From assembly GCA_036874045.1 (NCBI GenBank), contig CM072336.1, positions 24,875,501 through 24,939,500 of the forward strand: 64,000 bases of DNA, written 5' to 3'. Of the stretch, positions 12,301 to 23,360 are shown one piece after another; within the stretch, counting starts at the first letter, position 1, and each line of letters starts with the position of its first letter. Under the pieces are notes generated by a model, which was not told the origin of the DNA, ran no database searches, and worked only from the letters and a program-made list of their open reading frames with translations. The translations under genes were made by a program, and so were the position numbers. This DNA comes from Cymodocea nodosa (lineage: Eukaryota > Streptophyta > Magnoliopsida > Alismatales > Cymodoceaceae).

Positions 12301-15300
12301 ATAGAAAATAAATTTTGTAAAACTATAATAGATAGGTAGAAGAGGAATGTTATTCATTAGCAAACATAATGTTTTTAAATAAATAACAAAATATCAGTAT
12401 TTTTTGTGAATTTTTTTAGGCTTCCATGATTTTTTATGTTTTTTTTTTTTTCATTTTTTCTTCTCTCTTCGATTATTTTCATTTTCCTTCTCTATAATCT
12501 CCATAATTAAAAATTTTATTGGTTATAAGATTTTGGGGTAAATTATAATTTTTTTTCATATAATGTAGTTAATATCTTTTTAAAAATCTGATGTGAATTA
12601 ATTTAAAAAATAGATATTAAATTTTGTTAGAATACAAGAAATAGGTAGAAGAAAAATATTATTTATAAGAAAACATGATTTAAAGAAAATAAAAATATGA
12701 AAATTTTTTGTGATTTTTTTAATGCTTTCACCATTTTTAAATATTATTTTTATGTAATATATATTTTTTCTTCTCTTTTTTCTTTTCTTTTTACTCCTTT
12801 TTTTCTTTATTTTCATTTTTTGTCTTTTTTGTTCTTCTTTCTCTTTCTCTACTCTTTCCCCTTGGTGATTCAATCCCTCCCTTCTCCTGTCCCACCCATT
12901 GAAAACCCTAATAGATTCTAATAGTGTAGAAAGTAGTGGAAGTTTTGGTAGCCAATGATGAAGGCTTCAATAGTCAACAACAAAGGCAATGATGTGACAA
13001 AGAAAGTTTTGCTGGATCATTCGATCTAGCACACAAATCAACTGATTTGACCTTCTGCAATCCAAAAACATCTTCGATTCCAACAACCTTGTGGTACAAT
13101 GACTGTCCTGAGGTAATGATCGTTCAAACCCTAAGGATACCTGAAATACATGTTATTTTAATTTTGTTAATCAGGAAATCTGATCTGGATCGGTGATTTT
13201 TCATTGATTTGGATTGATTTCTTAATCCTTTCTACTATGTTTGTTAAAAATTTCTCCTCGTGTTTAGATAAATTTGCTCATCAATCATTAAATTGCATAT
13301 TTGTTGGTTATTATTGCACTTAGAAAGGATATCATTGTTTTTATCCTCTTACTCATCAGTATCTTAGTATTTGTTGTTCATTTTTGGAGTATACACCTTA
13401 TTTTGATACGCCTTCATCTTCCTCTTGCTAGGATCCTTCAACACCTTTATGTTGATCTTGCTCTTGTTCCCACTTTGGCAAGTAACTTAGTAGAAGCTAT
13501 ACAAATTGTTACTTGTCCCTTTGAAGTTTATCGACATTGGCCAAGACTCTCTACTCTAGAACTATCACGACAACTAGACCAATACTCCTTTTGTAGATCT
13601 ACCACCTATGGATTTTGTATCTTCTTATTGTCCATCAGAATGGTACATATTCTTCTATCACCTGTCATATTTCTACTTATGTGACACATGACTCTTTTGG
13701 TTCCAACTATCTCCAATTTGCACTTTCTTTATTATCTGAATCAATTCCTAAGTCATATCATGAGGTACTTACTATTCAATATTTGAAGTTGGTTATGGAG
13801 GAGGAAATGCAAATATTTGGTTAGTAGAGGCATGTAGTAGTTGGTGGCTTGGCTTGAAGGTGCTTCGATGGTTGATTATTGTTGGGTTTCTACTATCAAT
13901 CAAAAACCTAGTGATTCTATGGATCACTACAACATTTATTTGGTTTCTCGTGACTTTACTCAGACTTATGAAGTGGACTATGTTTCAACATTTTCTCTCA
14001 TTACGATTAACTCAATTCATGTTATTCTTTCTGATTTTAGGAAGTAAATCCAGAAGATGTGGGAAAACCATCAATGAACAAGTATGGTACTTATGATTAG
14101 ACATAGATGGAGTATGGTTAAGGCAAGACCCAAAATATCACAATGAAGCAACTCAAGTTGACTTTGACTACTAGTAGAATGGGTACATCATAAAAAGTAT
14201 AGTGTTGCTTACGTAACTGGTAAAATTTACACTCAAATCGAGAAATTGATATCCATGGAAGAACCTACCGAAGTTTTTTGTATGATAAATAGTCAAGACG
14301 AGGATACTAGAAGAATGATGACTCTACTATGGACCATGTCCGTGCTTTCAACCTAAATCAATCCTCCTTATCTGTAAATCTTGAAAGTTACAGTTAAAAG
14401 GGAAGAAGGTTACCAAAACAAATATATCTTGGAATAACACTTATTGATTGTGTATTAATAGGAAATTTAGGTACATAAATGATTTTGTCTCAAGTTATTG
14501 GGTTGGAGGCTTAAACTATACCTTGCCTTGAAATCCTACAACGAAGGTGATCAATAATTGAAATGTTTCTTTTTCAAAAAAGCAATTGAAATAGGTTAGA
14601 TACCAGGAAACTAAGGTTGCGTTTATTTTAACTCTGGAGGGAGGAACTCCACATTTGGGCAATATTGTAGCTATACCTTTGGAGAATAGCTCCAACAAAA
14701 AAAAAAGTTGAAATTCAGGAGTAACATTTGTTTGATAGAGTGATGTTGTTTGTATATTTATAAATTTACTTTTTTTAAGTTATTTTTTACAGTGTAAATT
14801 GATTAATGTTTGGTTAGTTTGCTGTTCATGATGTTACTTTATTACTTTAAATGATTTTTTCCTCATGTATAACTTGAATATGTTGTGTTTATTTTATACT
14901 TGCAACTTCAAATTAATTTACTCCACGTCAATCATTAAAAAAAAATGAATTTGCTAAATTAGACAAGATTGTGTCATTTCACATTTTGTATTTGGGTAAA
15001 AATTTTGAGAAGTATAATTTTGTCTATTTTAAAAGTGAGTTATTTTTTTCTAATATATTGTAAGGGAAATTTATTAGTAAACCTTATAACATGGTAGAAA
15101 AAAATTTAATTGCGGATGGAAGGGTTGTTCAATGTTGGAAAATAAAAGGATAGAAAAGCAATTTCACTTTAAGAGTAGACAACTCTAGTTTTGCTCTAAA
15201 TGAATTATGTGAACAGTAAATTGAGCGACAGCTCCACTTCAATTACTATTAGGAGTCTGTGTGTTTAGTTACTCCTCTCTCAGCTTTAGCTCCACACAAT

Positions 15301-16899
15301 AATCAAAGTTATAATTGGAGTAATCAAACACACATTAAGATAGCCTGATATATGTGTGGAGATTCTTAAGTCTGTGATCAAGGAATTGTCCTTAAAGTCT
15401 AACAAATTGGTAGCACTTGGAGTAGCATGCGATGTAATGGCTGAATTGGGCGTCTCTATAGATGGTGTCTCTTTATACACTTGAATCTACTATGGTTGTC
15501 TAAACTTACACTAGCACCTATTTGATTTGTGATGGGTTTGACCATTACATTTATACAATTATTGTTTAATTTGAATGGTTATTCCATGCATTCGAATATT
15601 AAATTTCATTGTATGTGAGATTTTAATTATGATAGCTGTCTAGAATAGGCTTTATGAATCATTGCAGATTATAATCTTATGTTTTGATTATGTATGCAGG
15701 CTCACCTAATGCTTGAGCAAGATGTTGAGGTTTGTACGCTATTTGTACATGTTATATTTACTGCATATTTTCTTCTCTATATCGTTAAAGTATATGAATA
15801 AATGAATCCTAAGTTTAAGTTAGGTTTCTTTTGCATTTAGTCTCTCATTGTTTGTCATGTATTTGTTGTCATTATGTAACCTTGAGGTCTCTTACTGGTC
15901 AATAAAATCAATATAATCTTCCATGATTTCTTGTTTTCACCTGGTCTTAAAGGTTAGGTTTTGTAAAGATCAAAAGAGGGGAGAAACCCTAGTCATCGTC
16001 ACCATCTTGTCATGGTGGTGGTAGTAAACCTATAATCCTAGATATCTATTTTCATCATGTATTTGTTGATTTTTGTCTATTTTTTTCGTTACGTTCCTCA
16101 TCCTCCTCTCAAACCCTAGTTGTCTTGCTATCAAATCCTATACCCACCATCAGCAATTGCATCTATCATCACTATCACCATCAAGTATTTTTTCTTGAAT
16201 TGGTTGCTTGTGTGTTTAATAGTGCCAATTAGTTTATTGTTTGAATGGGTCCAAGTGAGAAGTTTGTTTCCCGCAGGATGGTTATTTTGCTGATTCAACG
16301 GAGGTCATATTCTCATCATTGCGTTTGGGAGACGACCATGAAAAGTAATTAAGATAATGTATTTTTTGCCTGTGCAATTGCTTTGCAATCTGACACAGAT
16401 GGTTTTGCAGTGCCTTTTTTTTTCGCAAATAACTGGTTTATATCATGAAAACATTATTAATGAATGCAGATCCCAGTCATTTACTTCACCGTCATCCAGA
16501 TCAGATGAAAATAATGACTTGCTTGTTGGTGAAAACGATGAACTGCCTGAAGTTGCGGCATCTTCTCAAATTCCGGAATTGGACAATGATTCAGTGGAAC
16601 CTGGAGTGGGATTCTCGAGGAATTTTAACTTGAGAAAGATGGGTTTTGATTGTTCCGGGCAATATTGGGGTCAGTTACTCTTAACTAGTGAACTTAAACC
16701 ACCTGAACGGATTGAACATTTGGAGACATCAGACTCTAGTAAACTTGATGAGCCACCTGCATTGTATGAACCTAGGGAGACACCAGATTCTAGTGATACA
16801 TGTGATCCAAAATCAACCCCATTTGTTTCAAATGGTGAAGGTGAAGAAGTTGCCTCTGATGCTGGTAAATCTTTACCACTGTCTGCGACTACTCAATAG
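4110..16899 (+). CDS. SAPS-family protein (SIT4-associated / PP6 regulatory subunit), 3' part of gene
   Basis: Five coding exons join in phase to 237 residues and a stop: 4110-4189, 10227-10332, 15700-15729, 16277-16344, 16470-16899. Every junction has AG before and GT after. The joined protein carries the SAPS-family landmarks in order: ENEWAEWYTN...RNSVENIYQWVCG, an acidic DDDDFNDRAFDIA segment, LSNDDMDE, then STEVIFSSLRLGDDHEK, followed by an acidic Ser/Pro/Glu-rich tail. In plants this family scaffolds a PP6-like (SIT4-type) Ser/Thr phosphatase. The N-terminal SAPS repeats must lie left of the window, beyond the copia insertion, because nothing resembling the preceding exon is present in 3308-4109. 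The protein is more divergent than usual (the LSQAFRY-like stretch is shortened to FLRDGLSNDD) and the tail is short, so a divergent paralogue or an ageing gene is possible. The family call is firm; whether the gene is functional is not. Confidence 0.86.
4646..4688. repeat. AC then AT microsatellite
   Basis: Uninterrupted CA/AC dinucleotides over 4646-4673 run into an AT run to 4688. The repeat is intronic. Confidence 0.95.
6356..6385. repeat. TA microsatellite
   Basis: Fifteen uninterrupted AT/TA dinucleotides within the SAPS-gene intron. Confidence 0.95.
11230..11570 (+). mobile_element. Ty1/copia integrase-core fragment
   Basis: The plus-strand translation shows the copia integrase signature VYLLKDRKNISNII, followed by FCINNALEFLQF and VILHQITF, which correspond to the TDNG.EF and HQ.TC blocks of copia integrases. 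The catalytic aspartate of TDNG is changed to asparagine (INNA) and frames are broken outside 11329-11565. The same integrase segment occurs on the minus strand at 906-1151. Confidence 0.8.
12180..12740. repeat. Tandem duplication, about 309-bp period
   Basis: Copy 1 (about 12180-12440) and copy 2 (about 12488-12740) share an ordered series of AT-rich words: tataattaaaa, ttataagattttrgrgtaaa, agttaatatct, atgtgaattaatt and gataggtagaag/aataggtagaag. The copies differ by many substitutions, so the duplication is old. Confidence 0.8.
13270..14060 (+). mobile_element. Ty1/copia integrase-to-reverse-transcriptase fragment
   Basis: FVGYYCTRKGYHCFYPLTHQY at about 13300-13370 matches the copia integrase C-terminal box, and YNIYLVSRDFTQTYEVDYV at about 13930-13990 matches the start of copia RT (YKARLVAKGFTQ type). 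Several stops and frame changes intervene. The spacing suggests the 3' continuation of the integrase fragment at 11230-11570, split by about 1.7 kb of later insertion or duplication. Confidence 0.78.
14110..14420 (-). mobile_element. Copia GAG-pre-integrase fragment, reverse orientation
   Basis: Nucleotide similarity to 1225-1540 of the minus-strand copia element is visible by eye: acccaaaatatcacaatgaa here against accccaaacatcacaatgaa there, then aatcgagaaattgatatcca against aactcagaaatatcaatgca. It abuts the plus-strand RT fragment tail to tail, so this intron holds at least two copia insertions. Confidence 0.65.
14615..15335. mobile_element. Tourist/Harbinger-like MITE (probable)
   Basis: The left end GGTTGCGTTTATTTTAACTC and the right end (reverse complement ATGTGTGTTTGATTACTCC) are imperfect inverted repeats of the growing GTGTGTTTGGTT type seen in plant Tourist-like elements. 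TAA lies directly outside both ends (14612-14614 and 15336-15338), matching the 3-bp target duplication of PIF/Harbinger elements. Inside the right end, 15259-15333 is itself a fold-back (GTGTGTTTAGTTACTCC / GGAGTAATCAAACACAC), so a second MITE end or nested copy may be present. No transposase is encoded. Confidence 0.6.
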
Positions 16900-19319
16900 T
16901 TTTTTCTTGGATCCTCTGATATCGTAGCAGAAACTTCTGATGAAGTCGAACAATTAAGTTAAGATGAATTATCCCGAACCAGCAGGCCAGGGTCATAGCC
17001 AATGACAATAGTGGTGCAGATGGCATTGCCACTTAAGGGATTGTGAATTTTGCATCTATCAAAGCAGAAGACTGCAATTGTGAAGTGTGGGTGGTGGTTG
17101 GCATCTGCTGTCCGCCTGTAATAACATCGTGCAGGATATTTAATCAGCTTCCAAGAATGGCGACTTGACTTCTTGTTGTGGGAAGCCGACTGAAGCATTT
17201 CTGGCTGATGATCATGGCAGCTATTGTTTCGTCATCCATATATTGATGAACTGCATGGTGCATCCTCTTTTAATTCTGTTAATCTCATGACAACTTCCAT
17301 TCCACAGGGTTACCAGCTGTGTAATTTGCTATTTGAATATTTTTTGATAAAAGTAGCATGTATATTACACCTTTGTTTATAAAACTACGATTAAGCATTC
17401 ACAAAGCTCATACGATGCCCTAATTTTCATGAGATTGTCTTCCTACCACCCCCATAGGATCAAGGCGTGGGATGCTTGGGGTACAGACCGAGGTATGAGT
17501 GTTACTTTTGATATGTGATATGAATATATGCACGCATACTATGAAATTTTTATAAAATAATTATTAAGTATACACAAGCAATTAATAAACATATTGATGC
17601 ATGTATTCATCAAATTTCATCTTAAAACATGTTCATGATTCAATGGTGTATGATAATGACTAGATATTTATTTCTTGTTTCATAAAATATTTAATGATGG
17701 CCCAAGTTAGTGAAATAGTTGCCGGTATGTCATAGATCAAAGTCTTGAAATAGCATATGTACTGAATCTAGCTTCTTGCCATCAAAATGTTCGGGCACTA
17801 CTAGTTGAAAGTTTTTTTTACCGTTCTTAAGAAAGAGGAGCTTGGTATATGCCGTAAATGCTCTACTCTAGTATGTATTAGGTCTCATGCTGTCACTCTG
17901 TTTGAGACCCTATCCATGTTTGTATTCTGAACCAATTCCTTGTAATGATCTCCGTGGTGTGTTCATTTTTCGAAGCTCTTTCCCGCTGCATTATTTAGAT
18001 CTAGCTGTATAGCTGCACATTGTGGTTGCCCTCCCGTTACGCCTTGAACTGACTTGATACTGCCTGTTGAAGTGCTCAGTCCATGGTTGAGGTGTAAACA
18101 GAGAAGATTCATGTTGGATGGACATGTATTTAAATCTTCATATGTTTAACATTTGAATAATTCAAATCTATCTGGTTATTAATTAGATAGTTATTTAAAT
18201 ATTTGAATACGTATTATTAGATAGATCTATCCAATTTGGATAATATTTGAATCCTTGATAAACTCAGTTTGAACGTTGAGATCGAGACATTAGAATTCAA
18301 GTGTGACTAATTTATATTAAAAAAATTAAAAACAAATAAATTCTTAATGACAATATAAAATTATATATATAATAGTAAATAGAAATTATGTTGGATATGT
18401 AGATATCCAATCAAATAAGTAAACGAATTACAATTAATCAATGAAGATCATATACATATCTGAACTCTTTTTGAATATTTTTCAAACATAATTTTTAAAA
18501 TCCAATTAATATTCATCAGATTTTAGATTCTGATGATTTTATACTAAACAGATTCAAATCCAAACCAGATTTCAAGTTTTCATTTACGTTCCTAAACCCG
18601 GTAGTCCTGTCAAGAACGACAACATTAACTTGGATGACAGCCAGACTAAACCGACATCTACTAAACGTGAACTCTTGTATCAAGCCGAAGAAGATTCTGA
18701 ACACGGAGTGATTTGGAAAAGTAGAAACCTGAGTCACAAAACTTGTAAAGGGAGTGTATTGATTAGGAAAATAGTGGAGGAGAGTGTTTGAACCCAGTAA
18801 AGCTTCGCATGGGCAAGGAAAATTTGCCAGAACCCAGCGAACAATACTTGGTGTATTGATCACTCCACTTGACTTTTTATCAAATTGAAGTCACCATATG
18901 AAAGACATATGTTGGTCAAATATGTAGATTGAATTAATACAATCAACAATTCTAATCCTTAGACAAAAGGCATCACTCATCCTCATCTGATAAAAATAGC
19001 ACCGTCACTCATCTAGGCATTTCAAATTTACAACATCAGACTACTTTTTGAAATTCTATATTGAAAATTACCTTAAATATTTGTCATTCACAAACGAAGC
19101 CCGTATTGGGTTTTACTCTGGTCCAATCCAGCTACAACACAGTTCACCCCTTAGTGTAGTTGCTCAAACTACCTCTTGCACATTGCATATGTTGCGTCTT
19201 TGCCATTGAATATGCAGAAATAACATGAGGAAATTGTCAACAAAACAAGCATACTATATCAAAACCAAAGCACAGATTTCCACATAAAACATCAGTGTTT
19301 AAATAAATATCACCTTTGG
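16900..19319. other. 3'UTR of the SAPS gene and convergent intergenic region
   Basis: The first few hundred bases probably form the 3'UTR; one more in-frame open stretch follows the stop codon for about 20 codons before TAA. A dispersed AT-rich repeat occurs at 18392-18600. The minus-strand open frame at 18516-18863 overlaps that repeat and looks accidental. No other gene is seen. The flanking genes are convergent. Confidence 0.6.
18392..18600. repeat. Dispersed AT-rich repeat, copy 1
   Basis: It starts atgttggatatgtagat and continues with the same ordered words as 29320-29545: aaataagtgaac/aaataagtaaac, catatacatatctgaa, gaatatttttcaaa, caaatccaaa and ttttatactaa/ttttatgctaa. Both copies are in the same orientation. 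No coding capacity; the class was not determined. Confidence 0.75.
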
Positions 19320-19709
19320 CTACAAAATTTTATTACTTATGATATTTTCCAGCGAAAGAAGTGACATTTGTTCTTCCAAGGAACAATCAACATGGCAGGA
19401 CGTGCGGCAGTGGGAAGGTATAAGGATAAGGCCAAGGTAACGCTGCTCAACTGGGGAGGCACCAGAGTGGTGGGAACCTCGGTACTCCACTGTATCCTGG
19501 AGCAATATGTTGCCTTGTTTGTCAATGCAATGGAACTTGCCCATGAAGAACCGACCATCACTGACACCCACCAACATAGTTTTGAATAGAAGTTCATTCA
19601 GTCTTGCAACGAATGGGGAACTGTTGTAAGGAAATGGGGCTGATTGGCTTTCCATCTGGTAGGAACTTGGGTTGCTGGAGATCACATTCAATTCTAGTGG
19701 ATTCTCCAT
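19320..19709 (-). CDS. NAA38: NAA38 / LSMD1, Lsm-fold auxiliary subunit of NatC
   Basis: A 129-residue protein in one coding exon. Residues 34-78 form the Sm1-like half (ARLNELLFKTMLVGVSDGR, then GKFHCIDKQGNILLQDTVEY), and residues 88-108 the second half (EQRYLGLILIPSHCRTSCHVD). This is the LSMD1/NAA38 pattern, including the VSDGR and IPSHCRTSCHVD blocks that separate it from spliceosomal Lsm proteins. NAA38 with NAA30 and NAA35 makes the NatC complex, which acetylates nascent N termini at the ribosome. The ATG at 19709 was chosen because it sits two bases after a splice-acceptor-like TTGCTTTAG; the frame is open upstream to an ATG at 19754, but those 15 residues read as intron. Length fits the family. 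The short tail after residue 110 is not conserved by eye. The gene converges on the SAPS gene. Confidence 0.88.
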   Translation of the reverse strand: MENPLELNVISSNPSSYQMESQSAPFPYNSSPFVARLNELLFKTMLVGVSDGRFFMGKFHCIDKQGNILLQDTVEYRGSHHSGASPVEQRYLGLILIPSHCRTSCHVDCSLEEQMSLLSLENIISNKIL

Positions 19710-20860
19710 CGCTAAAGCAACAACTCTTGCTGGAGATGATGTACAATATGGCATTGATCAGAACATAAAGAAATAAAAATTAACACATACCACCTCACAG
19801 CTCAGGCCACAGATAGAAATGGTGAACAAAACAGCTCAACATTATCAAGGTGAATGGTAAAGAGCAGCAAACTTCATATCCTTATAGGATGGCTATTTAT
19901 TTCCATCTTTTTGGATGGAAAGTATGAAACCAACAAGTAAATTACATTACTTTCTGCAAATAATATTGAAAAGAAAATGATTAAACCAAGTGAACAAGGC
20001 TGTCAAAACTTTGGTTCGGGGGAAGTCCATGTTCTGCAAATAATATGACCTTTCAGATCAAACCATATGATCACTTCCGAGCTTGACAGAATGGGTTATT
20101 TGACAACCTAGGATTTCAGCTTTGTCTTGAACAATCAACGTAGTTACTACAACGCTTGATGAAATTTACGATATATTTTAGTATTCTGTTAAAGTTACAG
20201 TCCAGAAGAAATTGAAAACTACATCTCTTTTTCTTTGACCGGAAACTTAGCACTTACCATCCATCGATGCATTGCTCAAACGCTTCAAAAATCAAGATTT
20301 CTAAATCTCGCCAAGTTTTCACGTGCCAAAGTGAGTCTAAATGAACCATTGCAAAACCTACCACGGTGATATTTAGAGTTCATTTCCAAGTTCATAAAAC
20401 CAGAGATCTGAATACGGGGTAGTAGGTGATCAAGAACATCACACTGTGACTGGTGAGGGCATGATAGTCTTATTCTAAATGTGTCATTTTGGATCCTGAT
20501 CCCGTCCTTTCCTACCCTAAAATGCTCCTCCAAAGGCCAGAAGACCCTGTTTCACAGATTGCAAGGGAAAAAAAACACAGAGCGAGTCCGCCCTCTTCCT
20601 CCTACCAGCACTGGTTGCGTCCATCCTCTCCAACAACCAAAATACCCATCTTTTCAACGCCAAGCAAAAAAGTAAAACATGGAAGGCACCGTAAACACTT
20701 TCAATGAACACCGGGCGACACAGCACACAATCGAAATAATAACTTCCCATTACCAACGCAAGCAGAAGATGCACGCCGCCCCTCGCCGCCGCCACTGCCG
20801 GAGAATAAGAGAAGGAAAGAAAACGGTGTCGTTCCTGAAACGAAGTTTCTGGGTCGACTG
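19710..20860 (-). other. NAA38: Probable NAA38 5'UTR exon and intron
   Basis: On the minus strand, a GC-richer leader (about 20860-20754) ends GCGTTG followed by GTAATG, a good donor. The matching acceptor TTTAG ends at 19712, two bases before the chosen ATG. This gives a 5'UTR intron of about 1.04 kb. The ATG at 20795 heads a 92-codon frame that does not resemble an NAA38 N terminus. Confidence 0.5.
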
Positions 20861-20934
20861 TTGAGCGTATTAATTAACACGAAAAAATGTCATTTCCGGT
20901 AAATTTGATTATGTTTGGGTGTTTATCCGTACAA

Positions 20935-22775
20935 AAAGTGCCTCTATCCTAATATACATGTCGATGAGTCGGGCTGGGCCGGCTCAAACAATCAAAACTT
21001 TTGTACAAAGCGATCCGGCCCGTAGCCCAAACCAGTACGGGCCGAAACTGGGCCGGCCTATAGACCTACGACGTTGGAAGGGGTCGATCAGGACCAACAC
21101 GGCCTTCGGGTCGATCCAGCCTGACTTACGGGCCGGCCCGACCCATGGGCCATTTTCAGAATTTTGAAGCCCAACTCGACCCGATTTTTTAAATCTGGCC
21201 GTATCGGGTCGGGTCGACCCGTGGTGGTTCGGCCCGATTGACACGTCATTTTTTATTAAAAAGAAAAAATAATAAAATTTAGATATATTTTTAACAAACG
21301 ATTTAGTGCATTTTTTTTTTTTTAAATGATAGATAACAGCTCAACGATACAAGTATTGAAAAACAAAAAATATAAAAGAATATTCTAAAAAAGAAAAATA
21401 GATATGATACCAAGATACAAGAGGAAATTAATTCTCTCCACCTTGCTTGGCAACATCTACCTGATGTACAAATTGGTTAATTTAATAGCTTGTGTGGATA
21501 GTTGAATGATCTGAGTATCTTAAGCAGATTATACCTTAATGAATTTTTTTTTTTAAATATTAAGTAAAAGTATCAGTTTAAGATAAAATCAAGGAAATTA
21601 ATTATTGAGTAGAAGATAGAGTTGATATTTATAATAATAGATCTAAAGATTAAATTATTTCTAACAATCCAAATGATCCAAAAGAAAAGAAAAGATATAG
21701 ATGGATTGAAAGGAGGGATGAAAATTTCAGAAGAACCAAAGGAAATATTTATTCAGTAATATTCTGTTATTATTGAGAAGGAATGACCAAAGGAAAACTT
21801 TATTCGGTAATTTTAAAAAATGTAATTATGTTTTCTGAAGCAATATTGTATAAACCATAAACCAAGTCATTTCGCCAATCACGAGTATTTTTTGGTAGGT
21901 ATCTTATTCTTTGGTACTGGTCAAGCGAAGATTTTAATTTTGAGAGGAACTTTAAGCTACATATTTGTTTATGGAATTTAAAACGAACTCCTCCATCACT
22001 TAACAAAGTATAAAACGATTTAGTACAAGTGTATACCAAATCATTTTCAGAGATTATTTTTATAAATGACATATGTTGTATACTCACAGTTATTTCTAAA
22101 ATTGATATATCATGTGCATAAATGGTATATTGAAATAGAGATGTTTTTATTTTAGTAACTTATTTTAACAAATTTGAAATTGTTAATTATTCTCTCTCTT
22201 ATCACTACCTCACCGATGAAAGCCAAGCAAAATGTCATAAACGAAGAAAAGAAAGTTGAAAAAGATTTTCTGGTTGGTAGATAATAAATGCAATAATAGT
22301 TAACAAATAAGACATGAATGGTGGGCACAAGAATGTGTAGATAAAAGATATATAAAGCACGGGAGATTAGGCATGAGATTAAAGTGACATGGAATTAGAT
22401 CTCTGAAATCATAAACCTTAAATCTATATTTTTGTGATATTCTTCTAGCTTTAAATCTCAACTTTGTTTTCTTTTCATTGTTTCTAACTTGTAAATAGAT
22501 GAAATTTTTTCCCCAAAATAAATGAAGCGAAGGAGATGAGTGACTAATGTGTAATTTTAGAAAATTTATAAATTTTATTAAATAAAATTAAAAAATAAAA
22601 ATTTATAAAATTCAAGAAGTATATAAAAAATAAATATTTTAAAATAAAAATAATAAAAATACAAAGATTTTCTTACAAAATATATTTTAAAAAATAGACC
22701 ATACCGATATTCGGGCTTGAACTGCCCGATTTAACTATTTCGGACCTAACGACCCGATCCGGCCTAACAATCGGG
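20935..22775. mobile_element. Possible non-autonomous DNA element with GC-rich ends
   Basis: Positions 20960-21240 are packed with GGGCCGG, GGCCCG, CGGGTCGGGTCGACCCG and related words. Positions 22700-22775 carry the same vocabulary (CGGGC, GACCCGATCCGG, ATCGGGT). The 1.45 kb between them is AT-rich with no credible gene. Clustered subterminal GGGCC-type repeats at both ends are typical of some plant hAT-like elements, but I could not place terminal inverted repeats or a target duplication. The right end lies about 190 bp before the CPSF30 start codon. Confidence 0.4.
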
Positions 22776-22965
22776 TAAATGCGTAAAGCCCGGTTTTCTC
22801 GATTCATCTCCCGTCTTTTACCCCGCCACCTGCCCGGAGCTCCGTCTTCCTCTTCCCTCCTCCCCTCGCCGCTCGCCCATCACCGGGGCGGCGGTAGCCA
22901 TAGCTTCCCCTCCTCGCCGCCTCGCCTTATCGTTCTCCAATCCAGAACCAAAGCCCTAGGCTTCA
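22776..22965 (+). promoter_or_regulatory. CPSF30: CPSF30 5' leader/proximal promoter region
   Basis: GC- and CT-rich sequence between the GC-rich repeat cluster and the start codon. No TATA box is evident. A plus-strand frame opening at ATG 22779 overlaps the CPSF30 start in another frame; it matters only if transcription starts upstream of it, which cannot be told from sequence. Confidence 0.4.
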
Positions 22966-23360
22966 ATGGAGGACGCGGAGGGAGGCCTGAGCTTCGACTT
23001 CGAGGGCGGGCTCGACACCGCTCTCCCGCCCTCGGCCCCGGGCCCCCTCGTCCCTACCGACTCTGCCGCCGCCGCCACCAGCGGAACCATGCCCCCCACC
23101 TCTACCTCCACCCTCGGCCACACACCTGCCGGATCTCTTCCCGGCGACGCGCCACAGCTTCCGGGCCGGAGGAGCTTCCGTCAGACTGTGTGCCGGCACT
23201 GGCTCCGGGGGCTTTGCATGAAGGGGGATGCCTGTGGCTTTCTCCACCAGTATGACAAGGCCAGGATGCCGGTCTGCAGGTTCTTCCGGATGTACGGCGA
23301 GTGCCGCGAGCAAGACTGCGTTTACAAGCACACCAATGAGGATATCAAGGAGTGCAACAT
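22966..23360 (+). CDS. CPSF30: CPSF30 coding exon 1 (fingers 1 and 2)
   Basis: Encodes residues 1-131 and two bases of 132. It is strongly GC-rich, unlike all later exons. Finger 1 spacing is C-x7-C-x5-C-x3-H (C76, C84, C90, H94); finger 2 is C-x8-C-x4-C-x3-H (C104, C113, C118, H122). The third finger starts here with C130 and is completed in exon 2, so correct splicing is needed for it. The donor is AACAT|GTATGT. Confidence 0.96.

Larger units (their letters stand above)
10333..15699 (+). other. 5.4-kb intron of the SAPS gene
   Basis: The donor GTAATC follows exon GAG at 10332 and the acceptor TATGCAG precedes 15700. The intron contains copia remnants in both orientations (11230-11570 and 13270-14060 on plus, 14110-14420 on minus), a 309-bp-period tandem duplication (12180-12740), long pyrimidine-rich tracts (12765-12880) and a Tourist-like MITE (14615-15335). 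Confidence 0.75.

Noticed and set aside
18516-18863. 115-codon minus-strand frame
   Set aside because: No family resemblance, and it overlaps a dispersed repeat; probably chance.
20517-20795. 92-codon minus-strand frame starting MAAARGG, considered as an NAA38 first coding exon
   Set aside because: It does not join in phase to a credible N terminus; a non-coding leader with a 5'UTR intron fits better.
22779-23255. 158-codon frame overlapping CPSF30 exon 1
   Set aside because: Arg/Pro/His-rich out-of-frame shadow of a GC-rich exon; the CPSF30 frame has the zinc fingers.
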